The notes beneath the pieces were generated by a model. That model did not search any database. It saw nothing but the letters and a program-made list of their open reading frames with translations, and was not told the DNA's origin. A stretch of 64,000 nucleotides of DNA from Caenibius tardaugens NBRC 16725 (lineage in GTDB: Bacteria > Pseudomonadota > Alphaproteobacteria > Sphingomonadales > Sphingomonadaceae), in NCBI RefSeq assembly GCF_003860345.1, contig NZ_CP034179.1, positions 1-64,000 on the forward strand. The letters are read 5' to 3'. Both the position numbers and the translations under genes were made by a program. Position 1 is the stretch's first letter. Each line of letters begins with the position of its first letter. This document shows positions 1 to 10,132 of this stretch, one piece after another.

Positions 1-467
1 TTTCACATCGATGCTCGATCAATCGATGGGCTGGGATACCGCAGCGCAGATCCGTCAGGAATGGGGCGGTACTTTCTGCCTCAAAGGGTGATGAGCGCGG
101 GCGATGCACGCCGGGCCGTGGAAATCGGTGCCGACGCGATCATGATATCCAATCACGGCGGTCGTCAATTGGACGGCAGCCGCGCCCCGTTCGACAGTTG
201 CGCGAAATCGTCGACGCGGTCGGCGGAAAAATCGAGATCATCTGCGATGGTGGTGTGAAGCGTGGCACGCACGTGCTGAAAAGCCTGTGCGCAGGGGCCA
301 CGGCCGCTTTCGGGCGGACGCCTCTATCTCTATGCGCTGGCGGCGGCGGGTTATGCCGGGTGGAACGCGCGGTGGCTATTCTTCAGGATGAAATTATCCG
401 CGATATGAAGCTGATGGGCGTAACATCCGTCGATCAGTTGCAACCGGACATGCTGCGCTGGCGTTAA
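1..467 (+). pseudogene. lldD: FMN-dependent L-lactate dehydrogenase, 3' fragment with frameshifts (left copy)
   Basis: The 3' 40% of the gene found intact at 8975-10123. Relative to that copy it has a missing G near 88, a missing C near 195, an extra T near 309 and a missing G near 360, so the reading frame changes four times before the shared TAA. The His-Gly-Gly-Arg active-site stretch can still be read between the shifts. All changes are one-base length differences and the other two copies are intact, so I read them as sequence error at a contig end and not as gene decay. Confidence 0.85.
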
Positions 468-476
468 GCCCAACGC

Positions 477-986
477 TCAGGGATGGGGCAAATCGGCCCC
501 GGCCCTCGATCCCACCAGCCCGTCCCTGTGCAACGCGATCCCTGTCAGCAGACTGTCCGCGATCATGCGCGCGCGTTCCCCGACCAGTCGCACCGCCTCC
601 TCACTCGCCCCTTCGGCGCGCAATGTGCTGTAAAACAGGTCGAGCCAGTGGGCGAAATGCTGCCGATCGAGACCGGATATGGCGACATGTTTGGGCATGG
701 GATTGCCGGAATATTCGGCGCTGCTGAACAGGATGGAACGCCAGAACCGCTTCATCTGCCCCAGATGCCCATCCCAGTCGGTAACTTTGGCCGAAAAAAT
801 CGGCCCCAACAGCTCATCCGCCCTGATCCGGGCATAGAAGCTGTCTACCAAACGCGAAACGAACGCATCATCCACGCCCAGCGCCTGCGCGCGGGCGCGC
901 CGGTCTGCCCGGGCACGCAGGGCGAAGGCATGATGGTCTTCATGCGTTTCTCCGCGCGGACTGGAAGGGTTATCCCTGTCGGGCAT
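477..986 (-). CDS. Group III truncated haemoglobin (left copy)
   Basis: Identical in sequence to the globin genes at 10133-10642 and 19791-20300, where the annotation is given. The coding sequence is undamaged here: the nearest indels of this copy lie at 360 and 999, just outside it. Confidence 0.8.
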   Translation of the reverse strand: MPDRDNPSSPRGETHEDHHAFALRARADRRARAQALGVDDAFVSRLVDSFYARIRADELLGPIFSAKVTDWDGHLGQMKRFWRSILFSSAEYSGNPMPKHVAISGLDRQHFAHWLDLFYSTLRAEGASEEAVRLVGERARMIADSLLTGIALHRDGLVGSRAGADLPHP

Positions 987-1007
987 GGGAAACGATCCCC
1001 GGGATAA

Positions 1008-1040
1008 GCGAAAAGGCGCGCCGGGCTCTCCAGCGCGCCT
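1008..1040 (-). terminator. Rho-independent terminator after sdhA (left copy)
   Basis: A GC-rich 9-bp stem (AAGGCGCGC/GCGCGCCTT) followed by a short T-run on the minus strand, just past the sdhA stop codon. Same element as at 20326-20356. Confidence 0.65.
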
Positions 1041-1047
1041 TCCGATA

Positions 1048-2978
1048 TCAATATACGCGGGCCTTGGGCTTGATGTACTGAACATCGTCGGTCAGCGTGA
1101 ATTCGTGGACCGGACGGTAATCGAGCTTCACCTCGCCGCCCTTGCCGCCCCATCCGTTGAACCAGCCAACGGTGTGCTTCATCCAGTTGGCATCGTCACG
1201 GTTCGGGAAATCCTCGTGCGCATGGGCGCCGCGGCTTTCCTTGCGGGCGTAGGCGCCGCTCATCGTGACGCTGGCCTGCGAGATCAGGTTATCGAGTTCC
1301 AGCGTTTCGATCAGGTCCGAATTCCAGATCAGCGAACGGTCAGACACGTGAATGTCCTGCATGCGCTTGTAGGTATCGGCCAGCTTGGTCACGCCTTCGG
1401 CCATCAGTTCATCCGTGCGGAACACAGCGGCATGGGCCGACATGGTACGCTGCATTTCGGTGCGGACTTCCGCGGTGGGAGAACCCCCTTGGCATTGCGG
1501 AAGTGATCGAGGCGGCCCAGCGCCAGATCGGCCGAATCCTTGGGTAGACCGTTGTGGGCCGTGCCCGGCTTGATCAGTTCCTTCAGGCGATGGCCGGTCG
1601 CACGGCCGAACACCACGAGATCGATCAGGGAGTTCGATCCGAGACGGTTTGCACCGTGGACGGACACGCAGGCGGCTTCGCCCACAGCGAACAGACCCGG
1701 CACAACCGTTTCCGGGTTCCCATCGGCACCGATGGTGACGACTTCGCCGTGATAGTTACAGGGGATACCGCCCATGTTGTAATGCACAGTCGGAACCACG
1801 GGCAAAGGCTGGCGGGCCAGATCCACGCCAGCGAAAATCTTGCCGCTTTCGGTAATGCCGGGCAGACGTTCTGCCAGCACCTTGGGATCGATATGATCGA
1901 GGTGAAGGTAGATATGGTCCTTGTGCGGGCCTACACCGCGACCTTCGCGGATTTCCATCGCCATCGAACGCGACACAACGTCGCGGCTGGCGAGATCCTT
2001 GGCCGACGGCGCATAGCGTTCCATAAAACGCTCACCCTCGGAGTTGGTGAGATAACCACCTTCGCCGCGCGCGCCTTCGGTGATCAACACGCCCGCACCG
2101 TAAATCCCCGTAGGGTGGAACTGCACGAATTCCATGTCCTGCATCGGCAGGCCCGCGCGCAGTACCATCCCGCCACCGTCGCCGGTGCAGGTGTGGGCCG
2201 AGGTCGCGGTGAAATAGCTGCGTCCGTATCCGCCAGTGGCGAGCACAACGGCGTGGCTGCGGAAACGGTGGATCGAACCATCGTCCATGCACATGGCGAT
2301 CACGCCACGGCAGACCGGAACGCCATCAGGGCCGTTTTCCATGATCAGGTCGATCGCGAAGTATTCGATGAAGAAGTCTGCATCGTACTTCAGCGACTGC
2401 TGATAAAGCGCGTGCAGCATGGCGTGGCCGGTACGGTCGGCGGCAGCACAAGTGCGCTGCACCGGCGGGCCTTCCCCCATATGTGGATAGCGCAAACCCA
2501 ATCTGGCGTGCGTTGCCTCCCCGTTTTCGGGAAGTGAAGGCGTGGTGCCGCGAAGGCTGTTCACTCTGACATCAAGCGGCGCGCGATCGAGCAGGGTCGC
2601 AAGTTCGGCAGCATCCATGCCGGATGCCACAAGCCGCTTTTCCAGCCACGCTGGCGCGCTTCCGCCTTCCGCCACCGGTTCGCCATCGCGTACCGGTTCG
2701 GGGCCATGCCGCGATCCGTCAAACAACGAGGCAAGCGAAGGGTCGTCTGCCACCAGCCGCAGCATCGCCGCACGTCCTGTCGCCGGAACCGGCCCGCAGG
2801 CGCGGATCGCACGGAACAACAGCTCCCGCACCGCCCGCCGGTCTTTCGATCCGGCAAACCGCCGGGTCCGGAACCATTCGGTCACGATTCTGTCGGCAGG
2901 GGCGCGGCGTTCGCTGGCCGCATCGATGACCAGATCCAGTACCTCGATAGCGGCCTGAACGCGTGCCGCAGGGGTCAT
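1048..2978 (-). pseudogene. Chimeric rsmB'-sdhA' gene, frameshifted copy
   Basis: The same fusion as at 10705-12636: the first 166 codons of rsmB joined to sdhA from Met135 onward. In this copy a run of five C at 1484-1488 replaces the six C of the other copies. This breaks the frame late in the sdhA part, so the long frame stops at 1404 and the last 135 residues are read in another frame. The shift is most simply a homopolymer error. Upstream the gene overlaps the 79-aa gene by 4 nt and would be transcribed with guaB. Confidence 0.85.
2473..2492. other. Duplication junction 1 (rsmB/sdhA novel joint)
   Basis: To the left, the plus strand reads as sdhA up to cccccatat (ending 2482). To the right it reads gtggatagcg, which is the inside of rsmB. 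Intact sdhA has cccccatattctg at the same place. The bases shared by sdhA and the joint give at most a few bases of microhomology; the exact length needs the intact rsmB sequence, which is not in this window. Confidence 0.9.
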
Positions 2979-3214
2979 TGTCCACGACCGATCAAGGCAT
3001 CGTAATCAGCAGGCGACGGAGCTTCGACACAGAAATAGCGATGCTGCGCCGCGACCTTGTCCGCCGCCCTGCCGAGCCCTGCCATGAAGGCCGCGCCTTG
3101 CGCCTCACAGGCTTCTCTGCTGGGCTGGAGCGATTGCGCCACTTCCATGCTATCTGCCGGCGATGCGGGATTCCAGCCAACCAGAATCAGCAGATAAGGC
3201 AAAAACGCTTCCAT
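2975..3214 (-). CDS. Small exported protein of unknown function, 79 aa
   Basis: A 79-residue protein with a short hydrophobic N-terminus (residues 3-14, [11 protein letters not shown]) that could be a signal peptide or anchor. A polar remainder carries two Cys, in SREACEAQG and HRYFCVEAP, which could form a disulfide outside the cytoplasm. It starts 6 nt after the guaB stop, and its stop overlaps the rsmB start as ATGA, so it is translated within a guaB-small gene-rsmB operon. I recognise no domain. The tight packing on both sides supports a real gene. Confidence 0.65.
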
Positions 3215-3220
3215 GCGGCG

Positions 3221-4749
<1,529 letters not shown>

Positions 4750-4815
4750 TAGCTGTGATTCACGCAGGCGCGCATTCCCCGTCGCGATCACACCTCCTGA
4801 CCGGAGTAGACCCGC

Positions 4816-5571
4816 TTACTGCGCGGTCCAGCCCCCATCGAGCGAGAAGTTCGAACCGGTGATATTGCCCGCTTCCTCGCGGCACAAAAACACCGCCATC
4901 GCCCCCAGATCCTCGACCTGCGTAAACCGCTTGGTGGGTTGCCCCGCCAGCAGGACGTCGTTGATCACCTGTTCGCGTGTCAGATTGCGCGCTTTCATGG
5001 TGTCGGGAATCTGGTTTTCGACCAGTGGCGTCCAGACATAGCCGGGGCTGACGCAATTGGCTGTCACCCCGCTTTGCGCCAGTTCCAGCGCCACGGTCTT
5101 CGTCAGCCCGGCCAGACCATGCTTGGCCGCAACATAGGCGGATTTGAACGGCGAGGCGGTGAGCGAATGGGCACTGGCGGTATTGATGATACGCCCCCAC
5201 CCCTGCCCTTTCATATAAGGCACCGCCAGACGAATCGTATGGAACGCCGCACTGAGATTCAGCGCGATAATCTTGTCCCATTTCTCCACCGGGAAATCTT
5301 CTACCGGGGAAACGAACTGCATGCCCGCATTGTTGACGAGAATGTCCACGTTGCCCGCAGCGGCCATCAGGGTTTCGGCCCCTTCAGGCTGAGTCAGATC
5401 CGCATCCACGTGCACAGCACCGATTTCCGCGCAGATTGCCGCGATCGCATCTTGATCACCGAAGCCCGTGATCACGGTTTCAGCATCTTCGGCCGCCAGC
5501 GCCCGGGCAATTGCAAGACCGATCCCGGATGTCGACCCGGTAACCAATGCGCGTTTTCCCTTGAGAAACAT
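4816..5571 (-). CDS. D-3-hydroxybutyrate dehydrogenase (SDR family, first full unit)
   Basis: Probably interconverts 3-hydroxybutyrate and acetoacetate with NAD(H), linking stored polyhydroxybutyrate or ketone bodies to acetyl-CoA. The 251-residue protein shows the classical SDR signature: TGSTSGIG at 11-18, NNAG at 80-83, catalytic Ser133, and Tyr146 with Lys150 in YVAAK. The stretch SPGYVWTPLV followed by QPTKRFTQVEDLG is typical of the hydroxybutyrate dehydrogenase branch. I start at MFLKGKRALV because AAGGAG sits 6 nt upstream; the ATG 11 codons earlier has no such site. It is transcribed away from the zinc peptidase gene. Substrate is inferred from family resemblance. Confidence 0.82.
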   Translation of the reverse strand: MFLKGKRALVTGSTSGIGLAIARALAAEDAETVITGFGDQDAIAAICAEIGAVHVDADLTQPEGAETLMAAAGNVDILVNNAGMQFVSPVEDFPVEKWDKIIALNLSAAFHTIRLAVPYMKGQGWGRIINTASAHSLTASPFKSAYVAAKHGLAGLTKTVALELAQSGVTANCVSPGYVWTPLVENQIPDTMKARNLTREQVINDVLLAGQPTKRFTQVEDLGAMAVFLCREEAGNITGSNFSLDGGWTAQ

Positions 5572-5668
5572 CCTCGACTCCTTGCATGTGGACAAACAAG
5601 GCATGCGCCAGAGTCACCGAAAAGGTCCAGTCCTTTTCGCAAGTGCAATATGATTGAGGGAGGCAGCG

Positions 5669-6547
5669 ATGCGGCTCAAGGATTTCAACCCCGGTAATAT
5701 CCGCGTCGAAGACCAGCGCGGCATGGGCGGCGGTATGCGTTTCCCCGGTGGCGGTGGTGGCAAGCTGGGTTGCGGCTCCATCATCATCATCGCCATCGCG
5801 GCGCTCGTGTTCGGAGTCGATCCCGCACAGATGCTGGGCGGCCTCCAGCAGGTGCAGCAGCAGGGTGGTGAAGCCGCTGCCCCCGCCCAGGGCGGCAAGA
5901 CGACGGAAGAAAGCTGCAACAGCGACCCGCTCAGCCGCGAAAGTTGCGCCGCGCTCGCTTCGCTCAACGCGACATGGGAACCCCTGTTCAAACAGGCTAA
6001 CATCCCGTTCCAGCAACCCAAGCTGGTCTTCTATTCGCAAGCGGGCAGTTCAGGCTGCGGCGCAGCGCAAAGCGCGATGGGGCCCTTCTATTGCCCCAGC
6101 GACAGCGGAATCTATATCGACACCGATTTCTATCGGGAAATGGAACAGCGCCTTGGGGCGGGCGGCGATTTCGCACGGGCATACGTGATGGCGCATGAAT
6201 ATGGGCATCATATCCAGACCATGACCGGCATTGCCGATCAGGTCCGCCAGGCGCAGCAGCGCAACCCCAATGCCGCCAACCAGCTTCAGGTGCGCATGGA
6301 ATTGCAGGCGGATTGCTATGCCGGGGTCTGGGCGGCCAAGAACAAGGATCTGATTGAGCCCGGCGATATCGAGGAAGGCCTGAATGCGGCCCATCAGATC
6401 GGCGATGACACTTTGATGAGCAAATCGGGCCAGCGTCCAGTCGAAGCCGCCTTCACTCACGGCAGCAGCGCCCAGCGCAAGGAATGGCTCCAGCGCGGAC
6501 TGCAGTCGGGCGACGAGGACAAGTGCGATACCTTTGCCGATCTCTGA
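5669..6547 (+). CDS. Neutral zinc metallopeptidase, YpfJ-like (first full unit)
   Basis: A predicted membrane-anchored metalloprotease of the PF04228 type; its substrate is not known. The 292-residue protein has a Gly-rich cytoplasmic start, one transmembrane segment at about 35-50 (GSIIIIAIAALVFGV), and the zinc motif HEYGH at 176-180 followed by a second His and an ELQADCYAG segment that supplies the distal ligand. FYCPSDSGIYID is also typical of the family. I start at MRLKDFNPG because GAGGGAGG lies 5-6 nt upstream. The next gene follows after 22 nt on the same strand and may be co-transcribed. Confidence 0.85.
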   Translation: MRLKDFNPGNIRVEDQRGMGGGMRFPGGGGGKLGCGSIIIIAIAALVFGVDPAQMLGGLQQVQQQGGEAAAPAQGGKTTEESCNSDPLSRESCAALASLNATWEPLFKQANIPFQQPKLVFYSQAGSSGCGAAQSAMGPFYCPSDSGIYIDTDFYREMEQRLGAGGDFARAYVMAHEYGHHIQTMTGIADQVRQAQQRNPNAANQLQVRMELQADCYAGVWAAKNKDLIEPGDIEEGLNAAHQIGDDTLMSKSGQRPVEAAFTHGSSAQRKEWLQRGLQSGDEDKCDTFADL

Positions 6548-6569
6548 CAAGTCTTATACATTGTTTTGA

Positions 6570-7439
6570 ATGCGATTGATCCCCACCGTTCTGGGTGCCT
6601 GCGCGCTGGTGCAGGCATCCGCCATTCTCGCTCAGGAAGCGCAGCCATCCCCACTGGATAAGCCGGTAACGGATGATTCCGTATCTGCGGGGGATGTCGC
6701 GCTGACACCGCTCACCGATCTTAATCTGGCGCGGGACGAAATCCCCGAACTGCTCGTGCAGGCCCGCGCCGCGCCTTACGATATGGCGGGGCTGGAGGGC
6801 TGCGGCGATATCGTCGCAGCGGTCGAAAAGCTCGACATTGTGCTGGGGGAAGATCTCGACACCGCCGATGTACAGCAACGAGACGTAAATGCCGGGCGCA
6901 TAGCCCAATGGGCCGTCGGGCGGTTCATTCCGTTCCGCGGGCTGATCCGCGAAGTTTCCGGCGCGCGGGCGCACGAACGAAAATTGCGCGACGCAGTGAT
7001 CGGCGGAATGATGCGGCGCGCTTACCTCAAGGGCCTCGGCCATCAAAAAGGATGCGCCTACCCCGCACGCCCCGCACCGCCGGAAGATATCCAAGCCATC
7101 AAGACCGACCGGGTGGTGGCGCAACAGACCGCGATGGCGGAAGTCGCAACCGACAGGGTTGCCGCAGCCGAACAGAAAATCGCGGACAAGCGCGCGAACG
7201 AACAGTTTGAGGACGCGGCTGAACGCGCAGCGGATCAGCGCAAGGCGGAAGACAGACGCGCCGCACGCGAACGCCGCGAAGCGGAAAAGCGTGCAACGCA
7301 GGAACGAAAGGCTGCCGAGAAACGCGCCAAAGCGGTCGAAAAGCAAGCAACCCGGAAACAACAGGCCGATGCAAATGACGGGCCCCGATATGTATCGGAG
7401 CCCGTCGTGCAACCTGCAACCCGAATCAGGCGGCGTTAA
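6570..7439 (+). CDS. Secreted coiled-coil protein of unknown function (first full unit)
   Basis: A 289-residue protein with a likely signal peptide (residues 1-21, cleaved after ILAQ). A globular part to about residue 170 includes GCGDIVAAVEKLD and MMRRAYLKGLGHQKGC. The C-terminal third is a highly charged helix of Ala-, Glu- and Arg/Lys-rich repeats (DRRAARERREAEKRA) like the stalk of TolA-type proteins, ending in a Pro/Arg-rich tail. I recognise no named family. It follows the zinc peptidase by 22 nt and overlaps the convergent creD gene by 4 nt. The start has no clear Shine-Dalgarno sequence. Confidence 0.75.
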   Translation: MRLIPTVLGACALVQASAILAQEAQPSPLDKPVTDDSVSAGDVALTPLTDLNLARDEIPELLVQARAAPYDMAGLEGCGDIVAAVEKLDIVLGEDLDTADVQQRDVNAGRIAQWAVGRFIPFRGLIREVSGARAHERKLRDAVIGGMMRRAYLKGLGHQKGCAYPARPAPPEDIQAIKTDRVVAQQTAMAEVATDRVAAAEQKIADKRANEQFEDAAERAADQRKAEDRRAARERREAEKRATQERKAAEKRAKAVEKQATRKQQADANDGPRYVSEPVVQPATRIRRR

Positions 7440-8863
7440 GCCCCTGTGGACTGGGCCGGGATAGCGGGTTCTTCACTGCTGCGGCCGACGGCCGACCAGT
7501 TGACCCCGCGCGTTGCGTACATCACGCCAGCCAGCGCCACGAACAGCAGGACCGCGCCGATCAACAGCGACCACGCCTCGAGGCTGAGCAGGACGTAGAG
7601 CAGCGCATAGAGACCCAACAGTAGCGCCCCGATAAAGCCTGCGCGGCGCCAGCTTCCCAGCACCGCAGCGCTGTAGGCTGTCAGCAGGCCGATGATCGCC
7701 GCACTGGCCAGTAGATAGGCTGCTGTAAATCCGATCACTTCGGCAAATGCCAGAAGCAGCACGAAGAACAGTACCAGCCCGGCCCCGGTCAGGAGATATT
7801 CGGCCGCGGAAACACGTGCGCCCGCAACGACATCGAACATCAGGAAGGCCAGGAAGGTGAAGCCGATAAACAGGAAACCGTACTTCACCGAACGGTCCAC
7901 GCGGCTGTAAAGATCGACCGGTTCGACAAGACCGACCGTAACAGCCAGCGATTGCCCGTTGATCGTTTCCGCCCGTTCCGCCGCCATGACGTTTACGGAC
8001 GAATACGACCCGTTCAGATCATCGGTGATGACCGGCGGACCGAGGTCTTCATCAGCCACTGGCGCTTGTCCCAGCGCGAGCTTGTCGACCGTGTAGGAGG
8101 CCTTGAATCCCTTGTCCGAAATGCTGCGGCTTTCGGGCAGGAACGCCCCGCTGAAGCTCGGGCTCGGCCAGGTCGATGCCACGTCCCACTTGGTCTGGCC
8201 GCCGCGCGGCACCATGCTCAACGAACGGCTGCCTCGCAGACTGAACGCATAATCGACATTGAGCGGTGCCTTCCCGTCCCAATTGAGAAACGCAAAGAAG
8301 CCCTGCCCGCTGGTGGCGCCCGGTCCACGGCCCGGTTCCACCGAGAGCGGTTGCCCGTTGGCCGTAAACCGGCCGCCTTTGGTCAGGCCGCGCGCATCCG
8401 AAACGCCCATGCGAAGTTCCGCGCGATCCCATTCGAGCCGCTCCGGCGTAACGCCGAACCGCGGGAGATCGGGCGGCAGGGCAAAGTTCGCCTTGCCCGC
8501 CACATTGGCTTCAAACAACACGCTGCGATAAATGGATTTGCGCCGTTCCTGCGGTTTCAAAGCGGTTGTTACGGTATTGGAAACCGGAGAAATATACAGC
8601 AACCGTTCCACCTCGATCGTGCGGCTGACCGTCTTTCCGGCAACTTCCTCATTCTGAACCTGTGTGGTCTTGAACGGCACCACCACGACCGGCCCTGCAA
8701 CGATCTGGGGGCTGCCCCAACCGGCGGTAATGCTGTCCTGCGCGATACGCGACTGGCCCTGCCGATCGCTGACCAGTGCATAGACGAATACCAGGGGAAT
8801 GATCAGTGCCGCACCGATCAGAACAGCGAACAGAAGCTTTATTCCGGGACTTCGCTCACGCAT
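7436..8863 (-). CDS. creD: CreD-family inner membrane protein (first full unit)
   Basis: A 475-residue integral membrane protein of the CreD (CET) family, in other bacteria linked to the CreBC response and to envelope integrity and beta-lactam tolerance. There is one N-terminal transmembrane segment (about 8-30), a long periplasmic domain containing the family stretch GWGSPQIVAGPVVVVPF, and a cluster of about five or six transmembrane segments between residues 325 and 455. No creB/creC genes are in the window. The gene is divergent from the lactate dehydrogenase gene and converges with the coiled-coil gene, overlapping its end by 4 nt. Confidence 0.88.
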   Translation of the reverse strand: MRERSPGIKLLFAVLIGAALIIPLVFVYALVSDRQGQSRIAQDSITAGWGSPQIVAGPVVVVPFKTTQVQNEEVAGKTVSRTIEVERLLYISPVSNTVTTALKPQERRKSIYRSVLFEANVAGKANFALPPDLPRFGVTPERLEWDRAELRMGVSDARGLTKGGRFTANGQPLSVEPGRGPGATSGQGFFAFLNWDGKAPLNVDYAFSLRGSRSLSMVPRGGQTKWDVASTWPSPSFSGAFLPESRSISDKGFKASYTVDKLALGQAPVADEDLGPPVITDDLNGSYSSVNVMAAERAETINGQSLAVTVGLVEPVDLYSRVDRSVKYGFLFIGFTFLAFLMFDVVAGARVSAAEYLLTGAGLVLFFVLLLAFAEVIGFTAAYLLASAAIIGLLTAYSAAVLGSWRRAGFIGALLLGLYALLYVLLSLEAWSLLIGAVLLFVALAGVMYATRGVNWSAVGRSSEEPAIPAQSTGA

Positions 8864-8974
8864 GATGCATCCTCTCCGTTGCGATGAACCGTTTTTTATG
8901 AGCGACGAATGAACGCTAGCTGACTCATCGGCAATGCCAGTTGCATCTGCGTTTCATCATGCTAGCTCTTGTCC

Positions 8975-10123
8975 ATGCGGCTCAAAGACTGTCACAACAT
9001 CGACGATTTCCGGCTTCTCGCCAAGTCCCGACTGCCTTGGCCCGTCTTCGATTACATCGACGGCGCCGGTGACGATGAATTGACCCGCGCCCGTAACACC
9101 GCGGCTTATGCTTCCGCCGATCTGGTCCCCAATGTGCTGGCAGGCGTCGCCGATATCGATACCTCCTGCACGATCATGGGCCGCAAAAGCGCCCTTCCCC
9201 TTGTCCTCTCCCCCACAGCCTTGCAGCGGGTGTTCCATTGGGAAGGGGAACGGGCCGTCGCCCGGGCAGCGCACAAATTCGGGCTGTGGTGCGGCATTTC
9301 CAGTCTGGCGACAGTCAGCGTCGAAGAAATCGCCGCGATCACCCAGGGCCCCAAGATGTTCCAGCTTTATGTCCACAAGGACAAGGGCCTGAATGCGTCC
9401 ATGATTCAGCGGTGCAAGGATGCCCGGTTCGATGCGATCGCACTGACTGTCGACACCATCGTCGGCGGCAAACGCGAACGGTGCCTGCGCAGCGGCTTCT
9501 CGAGCCCGCCAAGTTTCACGCCTTCGTCGTTCTTCTCCTATGCGATCAAACCGCGCTGGGCGCTGGATTACCTCCTGCGCGAAAAATTTCGCATGCCGAT
9601 GCTGGAAACGCATTTTCAGGCGGATTCGCGCAAGGCCATGTCGATTGGCGATTATTTCACATCGATGCTCGATCAATCGATGGGCTGGGATACCGCAGCG
9701 CAGATCCGTCAGGAATGGGGCGGTACTTTCTGCCTCAAAGGGGTGATGAGCGCGGGCGATGCACGCCGGGCCGTGGAAATCGGTGCCGACGCGATCATGA
9801 TATCCAATCACGGCGGTCGTCAATTGGACGGCAGCCGCGCCCCGTTCGACCAGTTGCGCGAAATCGTCGACGCGGTCGGCGGAAAAATCGAGATCATCTG
9901 CGATGGTGGTGTGAAGCGTGGCACGCACGTGCTGAAAAGCCTGTGCGCAGGGGCCACGGCCGCTTCGGGCGGACGCCTCTATCTCTATGCGCTGGCGGCG
10001 GCGGGTTATGCCGGGGTGGAACGCGCGGTGGCTATTCTTCAGGATGAAATTATCCGCGATATGAAGCTGATGGGCGTAACATCCGTCGATCAGTTGCAAC
10101 CGGACATGCTGCGCTGGCGTTAA
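8975..10123 (+). CDS. lldD: FMN-dependent L-lactate dehydrogenase / alpha-hydroxy-acid oxidase (first full unit)
   Basis: Oxidises L-lactate or a similar 2-hydroxy acid to the keto acid, using FMN and passing electrons to the respiratory chain. The 382-residue TIM-barrel protein has the family opening RLPWPVFDYIDGAGDDE, the FMN contact region FQLYVHKD, the active-site stretch SNHGGRQLDG with proton-abstracting His279, and the phosphate-binding DGGVKRGTHVLK. A TTG two codons upstream could also serve as start; neither has a convincing Shine-Dalgarno site. It converges with the globin gene after a 9-bp gap. Lactate as substrate is inferred; other hydroxy acids are possible. Confidence 0.88.
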   Translation: MRLKDCHNIDDFRLLAKSRLPWPVFDYIDGAGDDELTRARNTAAYASADLVPNVLAGVADIDTSCTIMGRKSALPLVLSPTALQRVFHWEGERAVARAAHKFGLWCGISSLATVSVEEIAAITQGPKMFQLYVHKDKGLNASMIQRCKDARFDAIALTVDTIVGGKRERCLRSGFSSPPSFTPSSFFSYAIKPRWALDYLLREKFRMPMLETHFQADSRKAMSIGDYFTSMLDQSMGWDTAAQIRQEWGGTFCLKGVMSAGDARRAVEIGADAIMISNHGGRQLDGSRAPFDQLREIVDAVGGKIEIICDGGVKRGTHVLKSLCAGATAASGGRLYLYALAAAGYAGVERAVAILQDEIIRDMKLMGVTSVDQLQPDMLRWR

Positions 10124-10132
10124 GCCCAACGC

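Larger units (their letters stand above)
1..2482. repeat. Tandem repeat array, partial left copy of the 9,658-bp unit
   Basis: This stretch matches 9655-12140 and 19313-21798, apart from six one-base indels in its first 1.5 kb (near 88, 195, 309, 360, 999 and 1486). It holds the 3' part of the lactate dehydrogenase gene, the globin gene and the 3' part of sdhA, and it ends at the rsmB/sdhA junction. The window opens inside the unit, so the left end of the array and its total copy number are not visible. Confidence 0.97.

Noticed and set aside
1-467. lldD decaying into a pseudogene
   Set aside because: The shifts are one-base length differences limited to the window edge, and two identical copies are intact. 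Sequence error explains it better.
8900-8968. Two GCTAGC palindromes (near 8915 and 8961) before lldD as a regulator operator
   Set aside because: The six-base palindromes are short and no partner regulator gene (LldR-type) is adjacent. Support is too thin to call an operator.
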